Below are positions 18,192-27,022 of a stretch of DNA of 64,000 bases, piece by piece; position 1 is the stretch's first letter; each line of letters opens with the position of its first letter. Location: assembly GCF_022662105.1 (NCBI RefSeq), contig NZ_JAKMCP010000003.1, positions 434,001 through 498,000 on the forward strand, given 5' to 3'. This DNA is from Aestuariivivens sediminis. Its GTDB lineage: Bacteria; Bacteroidota; Bacteroidia; Flavobacteriales; Flavobacteriaceae. Both the position numbers and the translations under genes were made by a program. The notes under the pieces are model-generated. The model ran no database searches. It was not told the origin of the DNA and saw nothing but the letters and a program-made list of their open reading frames with translations.

Positions 18192-18516
18192 GAAGACAAA
18201 TTATAAAGCAAATATTCTAAGCAAAATCCTTATTGGTTGAATTTAAATAAATGCCATATTTGATTCATGTTCTTTTACATAGTAATGCAAAAAATAGAAC
18301 TTTAGGGTAGAGCATTTTTCTGATAACAGGATATTATTCCTTTTGTCTGAAGCCTGTATTACGAATCACGAGTTCTTAAAAAAGGGTCCCAAGTGAAATG
18401 ATCCTGGCAAACAAGGTGCTTGCCATTAGGGGGAGTCTCTTTTGCCCTTCCGTATTCGGGTATTTATCACAACCGTATTTTGTTTATACCCAGAACACAG
18501 GGTTATTACTTCCAAT
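18192..18516. other. Gene-free flank of the mobile patch
   Basis: AT-rich near the operator array, then more balanced. No frame longer than about 30 codons with recognisable content apart from the opposite-strand shadow of the DinB gene. A possible degenerate sixth half-site (AATATTCTAA) at 18211-18220 is out of phase. I see no terminal repeats or integrase. Confidence 0.5.
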
Positions 18517-19071
18517 TCATTCTCTAAGTTTACCCGCAAAAACACTTACCTTAGAATTAAAAGGATTACCTGAGGCCCGCCTTAACATCACTACTTGTCC
18601 GCAATGCCAGATGGCATCGGCAATAGGTCCGTTAACTAGATTCCAAAAGGGGAACCTTTCGTTGTCAAATGGCGCTAAATCATCCAAAGGTCTCAATATA
18701 TCTGAAGCCTTCTTTAAATTTAACAGGGTGCGCCTGCGCTTCTCTTCAAAGGACAGTTCGTCTTTTTCATTCTGGTCATCTTCCTTTGAAATACTTTTAA
18801 GAATAAAGTTTGATAAGCCTAATATATGATCTATGGTTTCAGAAGACGATCGCCCGGTGTCACTAGGTTTATAATTTAAATCCTGAGCCCTCAACCCTTC
18901 TGTAGCCCAATAGTAGCGAAATCCAAGACCATCTATCATCCGGGAAGCCACTGCTCCTGCCGTATAGCGTTCAGGATAGTCGGGAATTTCATAATACGGG
19001 AGGTGATCATTTTGTTGTGCCATAGTCCATAAAGATAAGAAGGCCGTTAACATTAAAAGAGATTTTTTCAT
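18517..19071 (-). CDS. DinB/DfsB-like protein with signal peptide
   Basis: 184 residues from the ATG (a TTG three codons upstream is less likely). A signal peptide (KKSLLMLTAFLSLWTMAQQ) precedes a four-helix DinB-like domain. SETIDHILGLSNFIL and IADAIWHCGQVVMLRRASG supply the two spaced metal-binding His (about H83 and H156) typical of the fold, which uses bacillithiol-type or metal-dependent chemistry in characterised members. Export to the periplasm is unusual but common in Bacteroidota DinB relatives. It begins 9 nt after the M28 peptidase stop, so the pair forms one transcript. Activity unknown. Confidence 0.8.
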   Translation of the reverse strand: MKKSLLMLTAFLSLWTMAQQNDHLPYYEIPDYPERYTAGAVASRMIDGLGFRYYWATEGLRAQDLNYKPSDTGRSSSETIDHILGLSNFILKSISKEDDQNEKDELSFEEKRRRTLLNLKKASDILRPLDDLAPFDNERFPFWNLVNGPIADAIWHCGQVVMLRRASGNPFNSKVSVFAGKLRE

Positions 19072-19080
19072 GGGTTGCAA

Positions 19081-20487
19081 TTAATTTTTTAAGCCACTTG
19101 ATATCTCATGCACGCCATAAGTATCAAACAGATATACCAGGGCAGTCATCGTAGCCGCACCTAATTCCAATTCTCTCTTATTTACGGCATCAAAGGTATC
19201 ATTACTGGCGTGGTGATGGTCAAAATAGCGCTGGGAATCCGGTCGCAATCCGGCCAACACATTGGTACCGGTTTTCAATGGGCTTACATCGGCTCCACTT
19301 TCCCCTTTTTCAAAATAATGTATTAAGTAGGGCTTAAACAAATGCTGCCACCCCAGGACTTGGTTGTAGGCCGCATCTGTACAGTCCAAACTAAAACCCC
19401 GTGGTGAAAACCCGCCCGCATCACTTTCAAGGGCAAAAACATGGTGTTCTCCATTCTTTTTGGCTTCTTCAGCATACTTATGCCCTCCGCGCAGGCCATT
19501 TTCCTCATTCATGAACAACACCACCCTGATACTTCGTTTGGGCTTAATTCCGGTTTCCTTGAGTAATCGCAGCACTTCCATGGACTGAACCACGCCGGCA
19601 CCGTCATCATGCGATCCATCCCCTAAATCCCATGAATCCAGGTGTCCCCCCACGACCATATATTCCTTTGGGAATTGACTGCCGGTAATCTCCCCAATGA
19701 CATTATAAGACAGAACATCCTTAAACTGTTTACAGTTTTGTCTAAAGAAGAACTCCAAATCCGGGTCCAGTTTTAGCATGGTGCTCAACAATTCTGCATC
19801 ATTTGTACTAATGGCAGCAGATGGAATCCGTTTGTCATTAGGCAAATCCTTATAGGTCATACTTCCCGTATGGGGCAAATCATCCAAACGCAGATTCATG
19901 GACCGCACTATAACACCGGCGGCACCATATTTAGAAGCCTGAACCGCACCTTCATAACGCTGGTTCACACAACCGCCATAGGCCTCAAACGTATGGATTA
20001 CATCAGGCTGCATGGGACGATTATAAAATACTATCTTGCCTTCAATATGGGCTCTCCCCAACGAGTCCAGTTCTTCAAAATCATGAACTTCAACCACATT
20101 CGCCTTCAATCCCAGGGCCGGGGTGGCAATGGAACCTCCCAAAGCACAGATATTAACCGTAGTTGTTTTGCCTTCAGTAGATTTAATATAGGCGTATTCC
20201 TTGGCACCCCTTACCCACTTGGGCACCATTACCGGTTGCAACCACACCTTATCCAGACCCAATTTTTCCAGCTCTTCCCTGGTCCAGGAAACCGCTTTTT
20301 CGGCACCCAGAGAACCAGATAGACGACTGCCTATCTGATTGGACAGATAATTTAACCAATCGTAACTCTTACCATGGGTTAAAGCGGTTTTATAAATGCT
20401 TTTAAATATGGCTTCGTCAGATTGCGAAAACAGGGTTGTTGTGATGAAAAGACTAACAATTGAAAGGCTAACTCTAATGAAATTCAT
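19081..20487 (-). CDS. M28 family zinc aminopeptidase with PA domain, secreted
   Basis: 468 residues: signal peptide (to about 21, ending LFSQ), a protease-associated (PA) insert at about residues 120-215, and the M28 co-catalytic zinc domain. The metal/catalytic residues are visible in VVGGHLDSWDLGDGSHDDGAG (His/Asp ligands), FMNEENGLRGG (general base Glu), ALESDAGGF and the late FDHHHASNDTFD. It resembles bacterial glutamate carboxypeptidase-like/PSMA-like aminopeptidases. It probably trims peptides in the periplasm or outside the cell. First gene of a two-gene unit with the DinB-like protein. Confidence 0.93.
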   Translation of the reverse strand: MNFIRVSLSIVSLFITTTLFSQSDEAIFKSIYKTALTHGKSYDWLNYLSNQIGSRLSGSLGAEKAVSWTREELEKLGLDKVWLQPVMVPKWVRGAKEYAYIKSTEGKTTTVNICALGGSIATPALGLKANVVEVHDFEELDSLGRAHIEGKIVFYNRPMQPDVIHTFEAYGGCVNQRYEGAVQASKYGAAGVIVRSMNLRLDDLPHTGSMTYKDLPNDKRIPSAAISTNDAELLSTMLKLDPDLEFFFRQNCKQFKDVLSYNVIGEITGSQFPKEYMVVGGHLDSWDLGDGSHDDGAGVVQSMEVLRLLKETGIKPKRSIRVVLFMNEENGLRGGHKYAEEAKKNGEHHVFALESDAGGFSPRGFSLDCTDAAYNQVLGWQHLFKPYLIHYFEKGESGADVSPLKTGTNVLAGLRPDSQRYFDHHHASNDTFDAVNKRELELGAATMTALVYLFDTYGVHEISSGLKN

Positions 20488-20564
20488 GGAAACGGATTAT
20501 GTGCTTAACGGCACTAAAGATATTACTTATTACAGGGTTTCCTATAAGGAAATCTTAAAAAATG

Positions 20565-21416
20565 TTATTCGCTTCGCAATTGCCGTTTATACAGAGCCAG
20601 GTTTTCCTTTACATCGTCTTCAAGTTCCGGTTCTTTAATATCGGTATAGGTCAGGAGGGTATCGTATATTATTTTTGCGACCAAATAACGGGCAGTAGAT
20701 TTATCATCGGCCGGAATAATATACCAGGGGGCATGTGGCTTTGAGGTTCTGTTTATGGCGTCTTCATAACAGTTCTGATAATCGTCCCACAGCTTACGCT
20801 CTTTTAAGTCACCTGGAGAAAACTTCCATTGTTTTTCCTGTTTGTTCAAGCGGCGCAATAAGCGATGTTTTTGTTCTTCCTTGGAAAGGTTTAAAAAAAA
20901 CTTAAAAATAAGGGTGCCATTCTCCGCGATATGCTTTTCAAAACTATTGATTTGCTGGAAACGCCGGTCCCAAAAGGCATCGTTAATATCGTCAACAGTA
21001 TTTACCGTCGGAATATTTTCGTTTAAAATATATTCGGGATGTACCCGGGTTACCAACACATTCTCGTAATGGGTTCTGTTAAAAATTCCAAACTTGCCGC
21101 GCTCCGGTAACACGAGATAATGGCGCCATAAATAATCATGACTTAATTCCTGTTCGGTCGGTACCTTAAAACTGTGTACTTCTACACCCCTGACATTAAA
21201 ATCTTTAAAGACCTCACGAACAAGGCTGTCTTTTCCCGAGGTATCCATACCCTGCAAACATACCAATACCGCATATTTATTATGGGCATACATGGTGTTT
21301 TGCAGATCCCCTAGTTGCTTTCTGAAGGCTTTGAGTCCTTTTTTGGCGGTCTTGATGACCAATTTGGTTTCGGTGTTTTTAAGAGTTATCGGCGAGGTGA
21401 CTTTAAATTCATCCAT
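20565..21416 (-). CDS. Polyphosphate kinase 2 family (class III-like)
   Basis: 283 residues. Walker A is GMDTSGKDSLVREVF (about residues 56-70), Walker B lies around FNRTHYENVLVTRVHP, and the lid is near NKQEKQWKFSPGDLKER. PTEQELSHDYLWR is the run typical of class III PPK2 enzymes, which phosphorylate AMP and ADP with polyphosphate. The variant TSGKDS replaces the commoner AGGKDG. Cytoplasmic; role in recovering nucleoside triphosphates from polyP. Monocistronic and divergent from the FMN reductase gene. Exact AMP versus ADP preference cannot be read from sequence alone. Confidence 0.9.
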   Translation of the reverse strand: MDEFKVTSPITLKNTETKLVIKTAKKGLKAFRKQLGDLQNTMYAHNKYAVLVCLQGMDTSGKDSLVREVFKDFNVRGVEVHSFKVPTEQELSHDYLWRHYLVLPERGKFGIFNRTHYENVLVTRVHPEYILNENIPTVNTVDDINDAFWDRRFQQINSFEKHIAENGTLIFKFFLNLSKEEQKHRLLRRLNKQEKQWKFSPGDLKERKLWDDYQNCYEDAINRTSKPHAPWYIIPADDKSTARYLVAKIIYDTLLTYTDIKEPELEDDVKENLALYKRQLRSE

Positions 21417-21550
21417 TTTTTATCATTTAGCGGTTAAAATATAAAAAATCCTATTGATTTTTCTATTTCTACCATTGATTGTTTCGATACCACTTCCCTG
21501 AATTTAAGTGGCTTATTTTGTTCCTTTGGTATCATTTTAAACACATAAGC

Positions 21551-22078
21551 ATGTCTAAAACCGTAATCATTCAGGGGAGTTCCAGAAGTAATGGGGATAC
21601 TGGAAAAATTGTTAATTATATGGCCCGCAAGTATGGTTTTGATGTCATTGACCTTAAGTCTAAAACGATTGGACACTTTGATTATCATTACAAAAACCAG
21701 GATGATGACTTTATGGGTCTCATTACAGACATCATTGATCGCTATGACACCCTTATTTTTGCAACGCCGGTATACTGGTACAGCATGAGTGGTTTACTAA
21801 AGGTATTCTTCGATCGGATTTCCGACTTACTCCATATACACCGGGAGACCGGTAGAAAAATGCGGGGTAAAAATATGGCCCTGATCAGTTGTAGTAACGC
21901 CGATGACCTCAAAGCAGGGTTCAATATGCCGTTTTATGAATCCGCTCATTATTTGGGCATGAATTACCTGGGGGATATACACACTTTTCTTGTGAATAAC
22001 CGCATAGACAGAAAGGTTTTGAGGAGAATAGACGCCTTCGTAAAATCTGTGGAAGAACAGCAAAGCCATAGTGTTTAG
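21551..22078 (+). CDS. NAD(P)H-dependent FMN reductase / flavodoxin-like protein
   Basis: 175 residues from the ATG of MSKTVIIQGSSRSNGDT; the frame extends 24 codons upstream without an ATG and with no family similarity. The FMN phosphate loop is GSSRSNGDT (residues 9-17), the second flavin contact FATPVYWYSMSGLLKVFFDR. This is the NADPH-dependent FMN reductase branch of the flavodoxin fold. Role probably quinone or flavin reduction; substrate unknown. Divergent from PPK2 with a 134-nt spacer. Confidence 0.88.
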   Translation: MSKTVIIQGSSRSNGDTGKIVNYMARKYGFDVIDLKSKTIGHFDYHYKNQDDDFMGLITDIIDRYDTLIFATPVYWYSMSGLLKVFFDRISDLLHIHRETGRKMRGKNMALISCSNADDLKAGFNMPFYESAHYLGMNYLGDIHTFLVNNRIDRKVLRRIDAFVKSVEEQQSHSV

Positions 22079-22165
22079 TTTTTATCTTTTCGATGAAATG
22101 CACGCCAAAGTATTCCGTTTTTAGTACATTAGCCCCGCCTATTTATGTTTAAAATCCAAATCGCC

Positions 22166-22918
22166 ATGAAAACTTTGTTTTTTTTTAGCCTATTCATATT
22201 CTGTTTAACGATACATGCCCAAACGCCTTGTGATGTGGCCAATGCCTATGTGGTTAGTGCCTATTCCCATGTTAAGGACGCCTATGAATCCAATAATATT
22301 AGCCATTTAAAATATTATGCCGACCGTTCTTTAAAATCCTTTAAACTTTCAAGGAAAACCATGGGAGATTGCAGCTGTGATAAGGCCATGACTCTGGCCA
22401 CTAAAAGTATGGACCTACTCGTTAAGGTGGACGATGTAGAAACGTATGAAGATGGTCGCTTTTTTGTGAAACGGGCCCGGGACTTAAGTAAGGACTGTGT
22501 TATTGAAATGGACAGATGTTCGGTCACCTCCAGTTCAACCCTTACTGAACCTACGGATACCGGTGATCTCACCGACCTTCAAAAGGAACAGCAGATGCTG
22601 AAACAGCAACAAGATGCCTTAAAGCTAAAAGAAGCTGAAATTAAGGCCAAATTAGCGGAGCAGCAAGAGAAAGCCTTAACGCTGAAGAAAAAAGAACTTA
22701 TTCATTCTTATGAAAGTGCCGTAACTTCTAATGTAAAAACCTATAACGAGACCCTGCACCTCTGTAACTGCAAACACGATGCATTAACTGCCGATATCAT
22801 TGCGGAGGACCAATTGGAAACCCAGAGTTTGGAAGCCATTAAGGACTATTTTAATCGCACCATAAAAACGTTGGCCTCTAATTACGTGACCCAGCTCGAT
22901 ATGTGCAGTGCCAATTAA
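22166..22918 (+). CDS. Secreted Cys-rich coiled-coil protein of unknown function
   Basis: 250 residues if started at MKTLFFFSLFIF; seven more codons are available upstream. The signal peptide ends at about THAQ/IHAQ. The mature part contains eight cysteines, two in CxC pairs (DCSCDK and LCNCKH), placed before and after a long Gln/Lys/Glu-rich coiled coil (about residues 140-190, QQQDALKLKEAEIKAKLAEQ). Periplasmic location and the even Cys number suggest disulfides. I do not recognise the family. It stands alone, followed by the repeat-rich terminator region. Confidence 0.75.
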   Translation: MKTLFFFSLFIFCLTIHAQTPCDVANAYVVSAYSHVKDAYESNNISHLKYYADRSLKSFKLSRKTMGDCSCDKAMTLATKSMDLLVKVDDVETYEDGRFFVKRARDLSKDCVIEMDRCSVTSSSTLTEPTDTGDLTDLQKEQQMLKQQQDALKLKEAEIKAKLAEQQEKALTLKKKELIHSYESAVTSNVKTYNETLHLCNCKHDALTADIIAEDQLETQSLEAIKDYFNRTIKTLASNYVTQLDMCSAN

Positions 22919-23150
22919 GAAAGGTCTCCTCCTTAATGGTGTCCAATCCCTATGCTAACCATAGGTTTATTGGGGATACGCTCAAATTTATAATGTTTAG
23001 CAGAATGCCCTTACCGGTAATGGTTCTGATCTAACACCTGTATGGTGAAGCAAGGACGGCAACATCATATTGAGAGAGGGAACGGATGTTTTGTAGCCCG
23101 ACATGGCTAAGCATGTGGTGTCCCCTTAAAAGTTCTGTACGCATGGCTAG
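22919..23150. other. Intergenic spacer, nothing recognised
   Basis: No frame with domain or signal-peptide content on either strand and no tRNA-like fold. Ends at the repeated terminator arms. Confidence 0.5.
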
Positions 23151-23237
23151 CTGAAAAACTCCTGTGTTTTTCTGAAAAACTCCTGTGTTTTTCTGAAAAA
23201 CTCCTGTGTTTTTTGAAAAAACACAGGAGTTTTTGAA
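23151..23237. repeat. Triplicated 21-nt arm plus one complementary arm (terminator-like hairpin)
   Basis: Three tandem 21-22 nt units (23151-23171, 23172-23192, 23193-23214) share the core ACTCCTGTG between A5 and T5. They are followed at 23216-23234 by one inverted copy with core CACAGGAGT. The third unit (23196-23214) and the inverted copy are a perfect 19-bp palindrome about a single G. Because all three units are identical over the core, any of them can pair with the one inverted arm. T-runs on both sides suit bidirectional termination between the gene at 22166 and the convergent HU gene. Confidence 0.85.
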
Positions 23238-23291
23238 TAATCCCCGGTTACGAAATCATAAAGTCCGAGGCAAGAAATTGCCATTTTGTGC

Positions 23292-23672
23292 CTAGTGCTT
23301 TTCATAATCAAGCTCAGCAAGCATTTGACGCATAGGACGCCCGGGAGTAAATATGACTTCTGAAGTCTTAATGATCTTTCTGTTAACTTCTGCCTGGGAT
23401 TCTACGCCTTTACTGCGTATCTTAATTTTTAAGGTTCCAAAATCACCGATCTCCACTATTTTCCCCGCCTTCAATTCCGTGATAGTGGCATCAATCAGGG
23501 CATAAATAACACCATGGACATCAGCAGGGCTCATGGTGCTCATCTGGCCAATGGATTGTGTCAAACGATGGATATCACACCGTCCTCTTGAAAAACCGGA
23601 GGCATACCAGCGCTTTTTATATCCGGTGACTAATTTGACGGTTTTATAAATTGCTCGAAATGGAATAGCCAT
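23292..23672 (-). CDS. HU-like DNA-binding protein (Bacteroidota HU-HIG type)
   Basis: 126 residues. An N-terminal stretch (MAIPFRAIYKTVKLVTGYKK) is followed by an HU/IHF-like core: TQSIGQMSTMSPADVHGVIYA helices, GKIVEIGDFGTLKIKI beta saddle, and an arm ending VIFTPGRPMRQML. This layout matches the HU-related family abundant in Bacteroidota, which carries extra N-terminal residues compared with 90-residue HU. Probably nucleoid or DNA-architectural. Monocistronic, convergent on the triplicated hairpin. DNA specificity unknown. Confidence 0.85.
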   Translation of the reverse strand: MAIPFRAIYKTVKLVTGYKKRWYASGFSRGRCDIHRLTQSIGQMSTMSPADVHGVIYALIDATITELKAGKIVEIGDFGTLKIKIRSKGVESQAEVNRKIIKTSEVIFTPGRPMRQMLAELDYEKH

Positions 23673-24024
23673 AAATACATAGATTTTAAGGGATCTTTTT
23701 ACGCATAAATATAAGTCTTTTTCCTACAATTTTGTAGCGTATTAAATGGTTTTTCGTTGTAATGCGATACAGAACAATACGAGCGCGCCATGGTTGGCCG
23801 GTTTATTGGATGATATCTGTTATGGTGTAGTACGTTTAAGCTGGCCTTAAAACAAACAGATTACAAACAGGGCCGGCACCACGAAAATAAAGGCAGCATA
23901 TCTTTATAACGGATCGTAGAAGCTTCCCGGACAGACCATTAGAATTTCATTTTAGGTCTGTGTCCGACGATGGGTCCCAGGTGGACCATAGTCCAAATGG
24001 CCAGGGCGTTTGTTCGGGAGAAGA
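23673..24024. other. Intergenic region with hairpins near the sigma-54 regulator's end
   Basis: No gene recognised. GGACAGACC (23929-23937) pairs with GGTCTGTGTCC (23955-23965) with a two-base bulge, and GGTCC/GGACC form a second small stem at 23973-23987. Both lie downstream of the - strand operon ending at 24025 and could slow or stop transcription, but there is no T-tract. Confidence 0.4.
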
Positions 24025-25191
24025 TCAGGTTTTGCTCGCAAAAAGTTTAACATCGCTTTCACTAACCTCCTGCCCCCCGAGGATGATAAGGCGTTCTATG
24101 ACATTTCTAAGCTCACGTATATTACCCGTCCAATCGTAATCCTGAAGTTGTTTAATGGCCTTATCGGAAAACTGCTTTTTGGCAGTGCCTTGTTCACCGG
24201 CTATTTTTTCAGAAAAGTAATTGACCAGTAAGGGGATATCTTCCCTTCTGCTGTTAAGCGCCGGCACTTCAATTAAAATAACGGCCAATCTGTGATAGAG
24301 GTCTTCCCTGAACTTCCCCTCCTCTATTTCTTTCTTTAAGTCTTTATTGGTGGCTGCCACAACCCGAACGTCAACTTTAATATCCTTATCACTACCAACA
24401 CGCTGGATCTTATTCTCCTGTAGGGCACGAAGCACCTTAGCTTGTGCCGATAAGCTCATATCCCCGATTTCATCGAGAAAAATAGTACCCCCGTTAGCCG
24501 CTTCAAATTTACCGGCTCTATCCCTATTAGCACTGGTAAACGCCCCTTTTACATGACCAAACAATTCGCTTTCTATAAGTTCGCTGGGTATGGCGGCACA
24601 GTTTACTTCCACTAACGGACCCTTGGCGCGTTCACTTTTTTCATGTAACCAATGGGCTACCAACTCCTTCCCTGTTCCATTGGGACCCGTTATCAAAACA
24701 CGGGCGTCCGTTGGGGCCACCTTATCTATCATGTCCTTTATTTTGGAAATCGCAGCACTCTCGCCGATCATTTCATATTGCCTACTAACTTTTTTCTTCA
24801 GGATTTTGTTTTCAACAACCAACTCCTTGCGATCCAGGGCATTTCTAACCGTATTTAACAAACGGTTTAAATCCGGTGGTTTCGATATATAATCAAAAGC
24901 CCCTAAACGCATGGTGTTCACGGCAGTATCTATATCGCCATGACCGGAAATCATTACCATAGGAATTTCCGGTTTTATTTTTTTTACGGCCTCCAGGACC
25001 TCCACGCCATCCATTTTCGGCATTTTAATATCACAAAGGATCAAATCGTAATCTTCATTTTTAATTTTATCTACTCCAGCCAGACCATCTTCTGCTTCCT
25101 CAACTTGATAGGTGTCGTTCTCCTCTGAAAGAATTTTAACCAACACCCGCCTTATAGCGGCCTCATCTTCTATTACTAAAATTTTTGACAT
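24025..25191 (-). CDS. Sigma-54-type AAA+ response regulator without DNA-binding domain
   Basis: 388 residues. Receiver domain at about 1-118 with phospho-acceptor D54 (ILCDIKMPKMDG), then the AAA+ domain: Walker A GPNGTGKE (169-176), GAFTSA loop (216-221, where GAFTGA is usual), Walker B GGTIFLDEIGD, arginine-finger region and NIRELRNVIERL. The protein stops about 25 residues later, so the Fis-type helix-turn-helix that NtrC-family regulators carry (another 60-80 residues) is missing. Such a protein could act from solution or through partners. Last gene of a five-gene operon, 2 nt after DUF6268; no histidine kinase gene is adjacent. Confidence 0.9.
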   Translation of the reverse strand: MSKILVIEDEAAIRRVLVKILSEENDTYQVEEAEDGLAGVDKIKNEDYDLILCDIKMPKMDGVEVLEAVKKIKPEIPMVMISGHGDIDTAVNTMRLGAFDYISKPPDLNRLLNTVRNALDRKELVVENKILKKKVSRQYEMIGESAAISKIKDMIDKVAPTDARVLITGPNGTGKELVAHWLHEKSERAKGPLVEVNCAAIPSELIESELFGHVKGAFTSANRDRAGKFEAANGGTIFLDEIGDMSLSAQAKVLRALQENKIQRVGSDKDIKVDVRVVAATNKDLKKEIEEGKFREDLYHRLAVILIEVPALNSRREDIPLLVNYFSEKIAGEQGTAKKQFSDKAIKQLQDYDWTGNIRELRNVIERLIILGGQEVSESDVKLFASKT

Positions 25192-25193
25192 AT

Positions 25194-26054
25194 TTAAATT
25201 TTAAATTTTACTCCGGTTCTTAAATAAAAGGTATTCAAATCATCTAATTTATAAATTTCATCCCGATGTTCATTACGCAAAACGTTATTTAACCTAAAGG
25301 TGTAACCTGTATACAAATATCCTACCAAATGACTGGTAAAAAGATATTCATAGCCCATTCCTCCAACAATTATGGATAGTGAAATATTTTCAACAGGTTC
25401 TCCATTTATGACCAATGGCTCTTGCAAATGGGCCAAATAGCCATCCAAACCTACAAAAGTCAGGATGTTGTTTTTCGCATTCAAGGCATATTTTAAATTG
25501 GTTTTAGGCACCCCCAAATTAAAACTCCAGTGTTCATTAATTTCCCTAAAGTAACTCACGAATGGCAAAGGGAACGGAATTCCGGTGGTGGCGTTGTAGG
25601 TTAACCCTAAAATTAAACGATACGGACGTTTCAGACTGTCGTCCATCGTCCTGTCGTTAATAAAGAACACCCCGCCATTCATAAAAAAATCTTCCGAAAC
25701 CAGGGCCTTGGTGAGCGTAGACGCTATGCGGGGATTAAACTTTGCGCCAAAACGCCAATTCTCATTCCACTTGAACGTATACCCCAGGCTTAGGTCGATA
25801 ACATGAATTTTGTTTAAAGCGGACGTATCAAACGGATAATCATCTTCTAAATTTAATAATATGCGGTTATACTCACCCCCTATCACAATATAATCCCCAT
25901 TTTTGAGCGCGATGGGATAATTGATGATTGCCCTTAACCTGGTGTATTGATCGTCCGATTTGTTTTTTGGCATAAATGAATATTCCAAACGGGCTAAATC
26001 CGTAAGTTGCGCATTTCCAATAGTAAAGGTCAGGATAATACCCCAAAAAATCAT
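25194..26054 (-). CDS. DUF6268-like outer-membrane barrel protein
   Basis: 286 residues from ATG (an in-frame GTG lies one codon upstream). A short signal peptide (MIFWGIILTFTIGNAQ) is followed by alternating beta strands with aromatic girdles (YRLILGLTYNATTG, LVGYLYTGYTFRLNNVL) ending with a strand closing in VKFKI. This looks like a barrel of the DUF6268 type. It sits between MscS and the sigma-54 regulator with only 2 nt to the latter, so the two are translationally close. Role unknown; an envelope sensor or porin-like part of the operon is conceivable. Confidence 0.75.
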   Translation of the reverse strand: MIFWGIILTFTIGNAQLTDLARLEYSFMPKNKSDDQYTRLRAIINYPIALKNGDYIVIGGEYNRILLNLEDDYPFDTSALNKIHVIDLSLGYTFKWNENWRFGAKFNPRIASTLTKALVSEDFFMNGGVFFINDRTMDDSLKRPYRLILGLTYNATTGIPFPLPFVSYFREINEHWSFNLGVPKTNLKYALNAKNNILTFVGLDGYLAHLQEPLVINGEPVENISLSIIVGGMGYEYLFTSHLVGYLYTGYTFRLNNVLRNEHRDEIYKLDDLNTFYLRTGVKFKI

Positions 26055-26115
26055 CACCTTTAGAAACCTATAATCCGGTTTTTGATATGTTTTTCTAGGT
26101 TTAATAATCCGCTTT

Positions 26116-27021
26116 CTATTTTGAATTTCTAATAATATGGATATCTCTTTGAGGAAAAGGAATGGTGACCTTATGCTCTCTAAACAATTTATCTATCTCA
26201 AAACGTATATCACTCTTTGGAAATTGTGCTTTAAAGCTATCATTGATGGTAAAAATAATCTTAAAATTCAATGAACTGTCTCCAAAATCCGTAAAGACTA
26301 CTGTGGGTTCCGGTTCACTCAAAACTTCGGGATGGGTACTGGCAGCCTGAATGAGCAGCTTTTTAACCAATTGGACATCACTCCCATAGGCCACTCCAAC
26401 CGAAACAGACTCCCTGGTAGTGGTTCCATTCTGTGTCCAGTTATAGAGGCTGTTGGTTAAATAGAGATGGTTTGGGATAATGAGTACTTTATTGTCTATG
26501 GTTACGGCTCTAGTGGTACGCAACTTAATTTCTTCCACTCTGCCAATTTTATCTTCTAATTCAATAATATCACCAACGTGTACCGTTTGGTCGATAAGAA
26601 TAAAAACCCCAGAAATGATATCTTGAAATAGGGTTTGCATGGCCAAACCAACACCGATTAACAGCGCTGCTGATGCAGCAAAGATAGCCGTAACATCGAC
26701 CCCTATGGTATCCAGAGTAATGAGTAGGATTATCAGATAGATTAACCATCTAAAATACCCATACACCACATTGAATTTGGTTTTGTCCTCCTTTGGAAGT
26801 TTACGGGTGATGATTCTTAGAATAATTCTTAAAATAATGGATGTTACAAAAATTACGGTAACAATAATGAACAGATCGAGTATCGAGATACTGATTTTAT
26901 CCGTGAAATCTATATGAAGATCCAGAAAGTTCTTCAAGCTTTCCCATAATGAACTTTCTGAAATAGCCTCCCCAACTTGTTCTACTTTTTGCTCTAATTT
27001 ATCTGAAACATTATCTTGCAT
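26116..27021 (-). CDS. MscS family mechanosensitive channel
   Basis: 301 residues with an amphipathic N terminus, about three membrane helices (roughly 46-70, 86-106, 110-135), then the MscS pore-lining and beta domain: GVGLAMQTLFQDIISGVFILIDQTVHVGDII and GRVEEIKLRTTRAVTIDNK. The C-terminal alpha/beta domain ends about residue 290. Releases solutes on hypo-osmotic shock. It is 1 nt after the ABC permease stop and 61 nt before the DUF6268 start, in the same operon. Confidence 0.93.
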   Translation of the reverse strand: MQDNVSDKLEQKVEQVGEAISESSLWESLKNFLDLHIDFTDKISISILDLFIIVTVIFVTSIILRIILRIITRKLPKEDKTKFNVVYGYFRWLIYLIILLITLDTIGVDVTAIFAASAALLIGVGLAMQTLFQDIISGVFILIDQTVHVGDIIELEDKIGRVEEIKLRTTRAVTIDNKVLIIPNHLYLTNSLYNWTQNGTTTRESVSVGVAYGSDVQLVKKLLIQAASTHPEVLSEPEPTVVFTDFGDSSLNFKIIFTINDSFKAQFPKSDIRFEIDKLFREHKVTIPFPQRDIHIIRNSK

Positions 27022-27022
27022 A

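Noticed and set aside
18042-18206. 33-nt repeating units as a CRISPR array
   Set aside because: The conserved part is an 18-bp AT-rich palindrome with 15-nt spacers, there are no cas genes, and it sits at a regulator's promoter.
18398-18829. 143-codon + strand frame over the DinB gene
   Set aside because: Most of it is the shadow of the DinB-like gene and its start has no leader.
23151-23214. Tandem 21-nt repeats as a CRISPR or satellite
   Set aside because: Units abut with no spacers and a complementary arm follows, so a hairpin/terminator explains them better.
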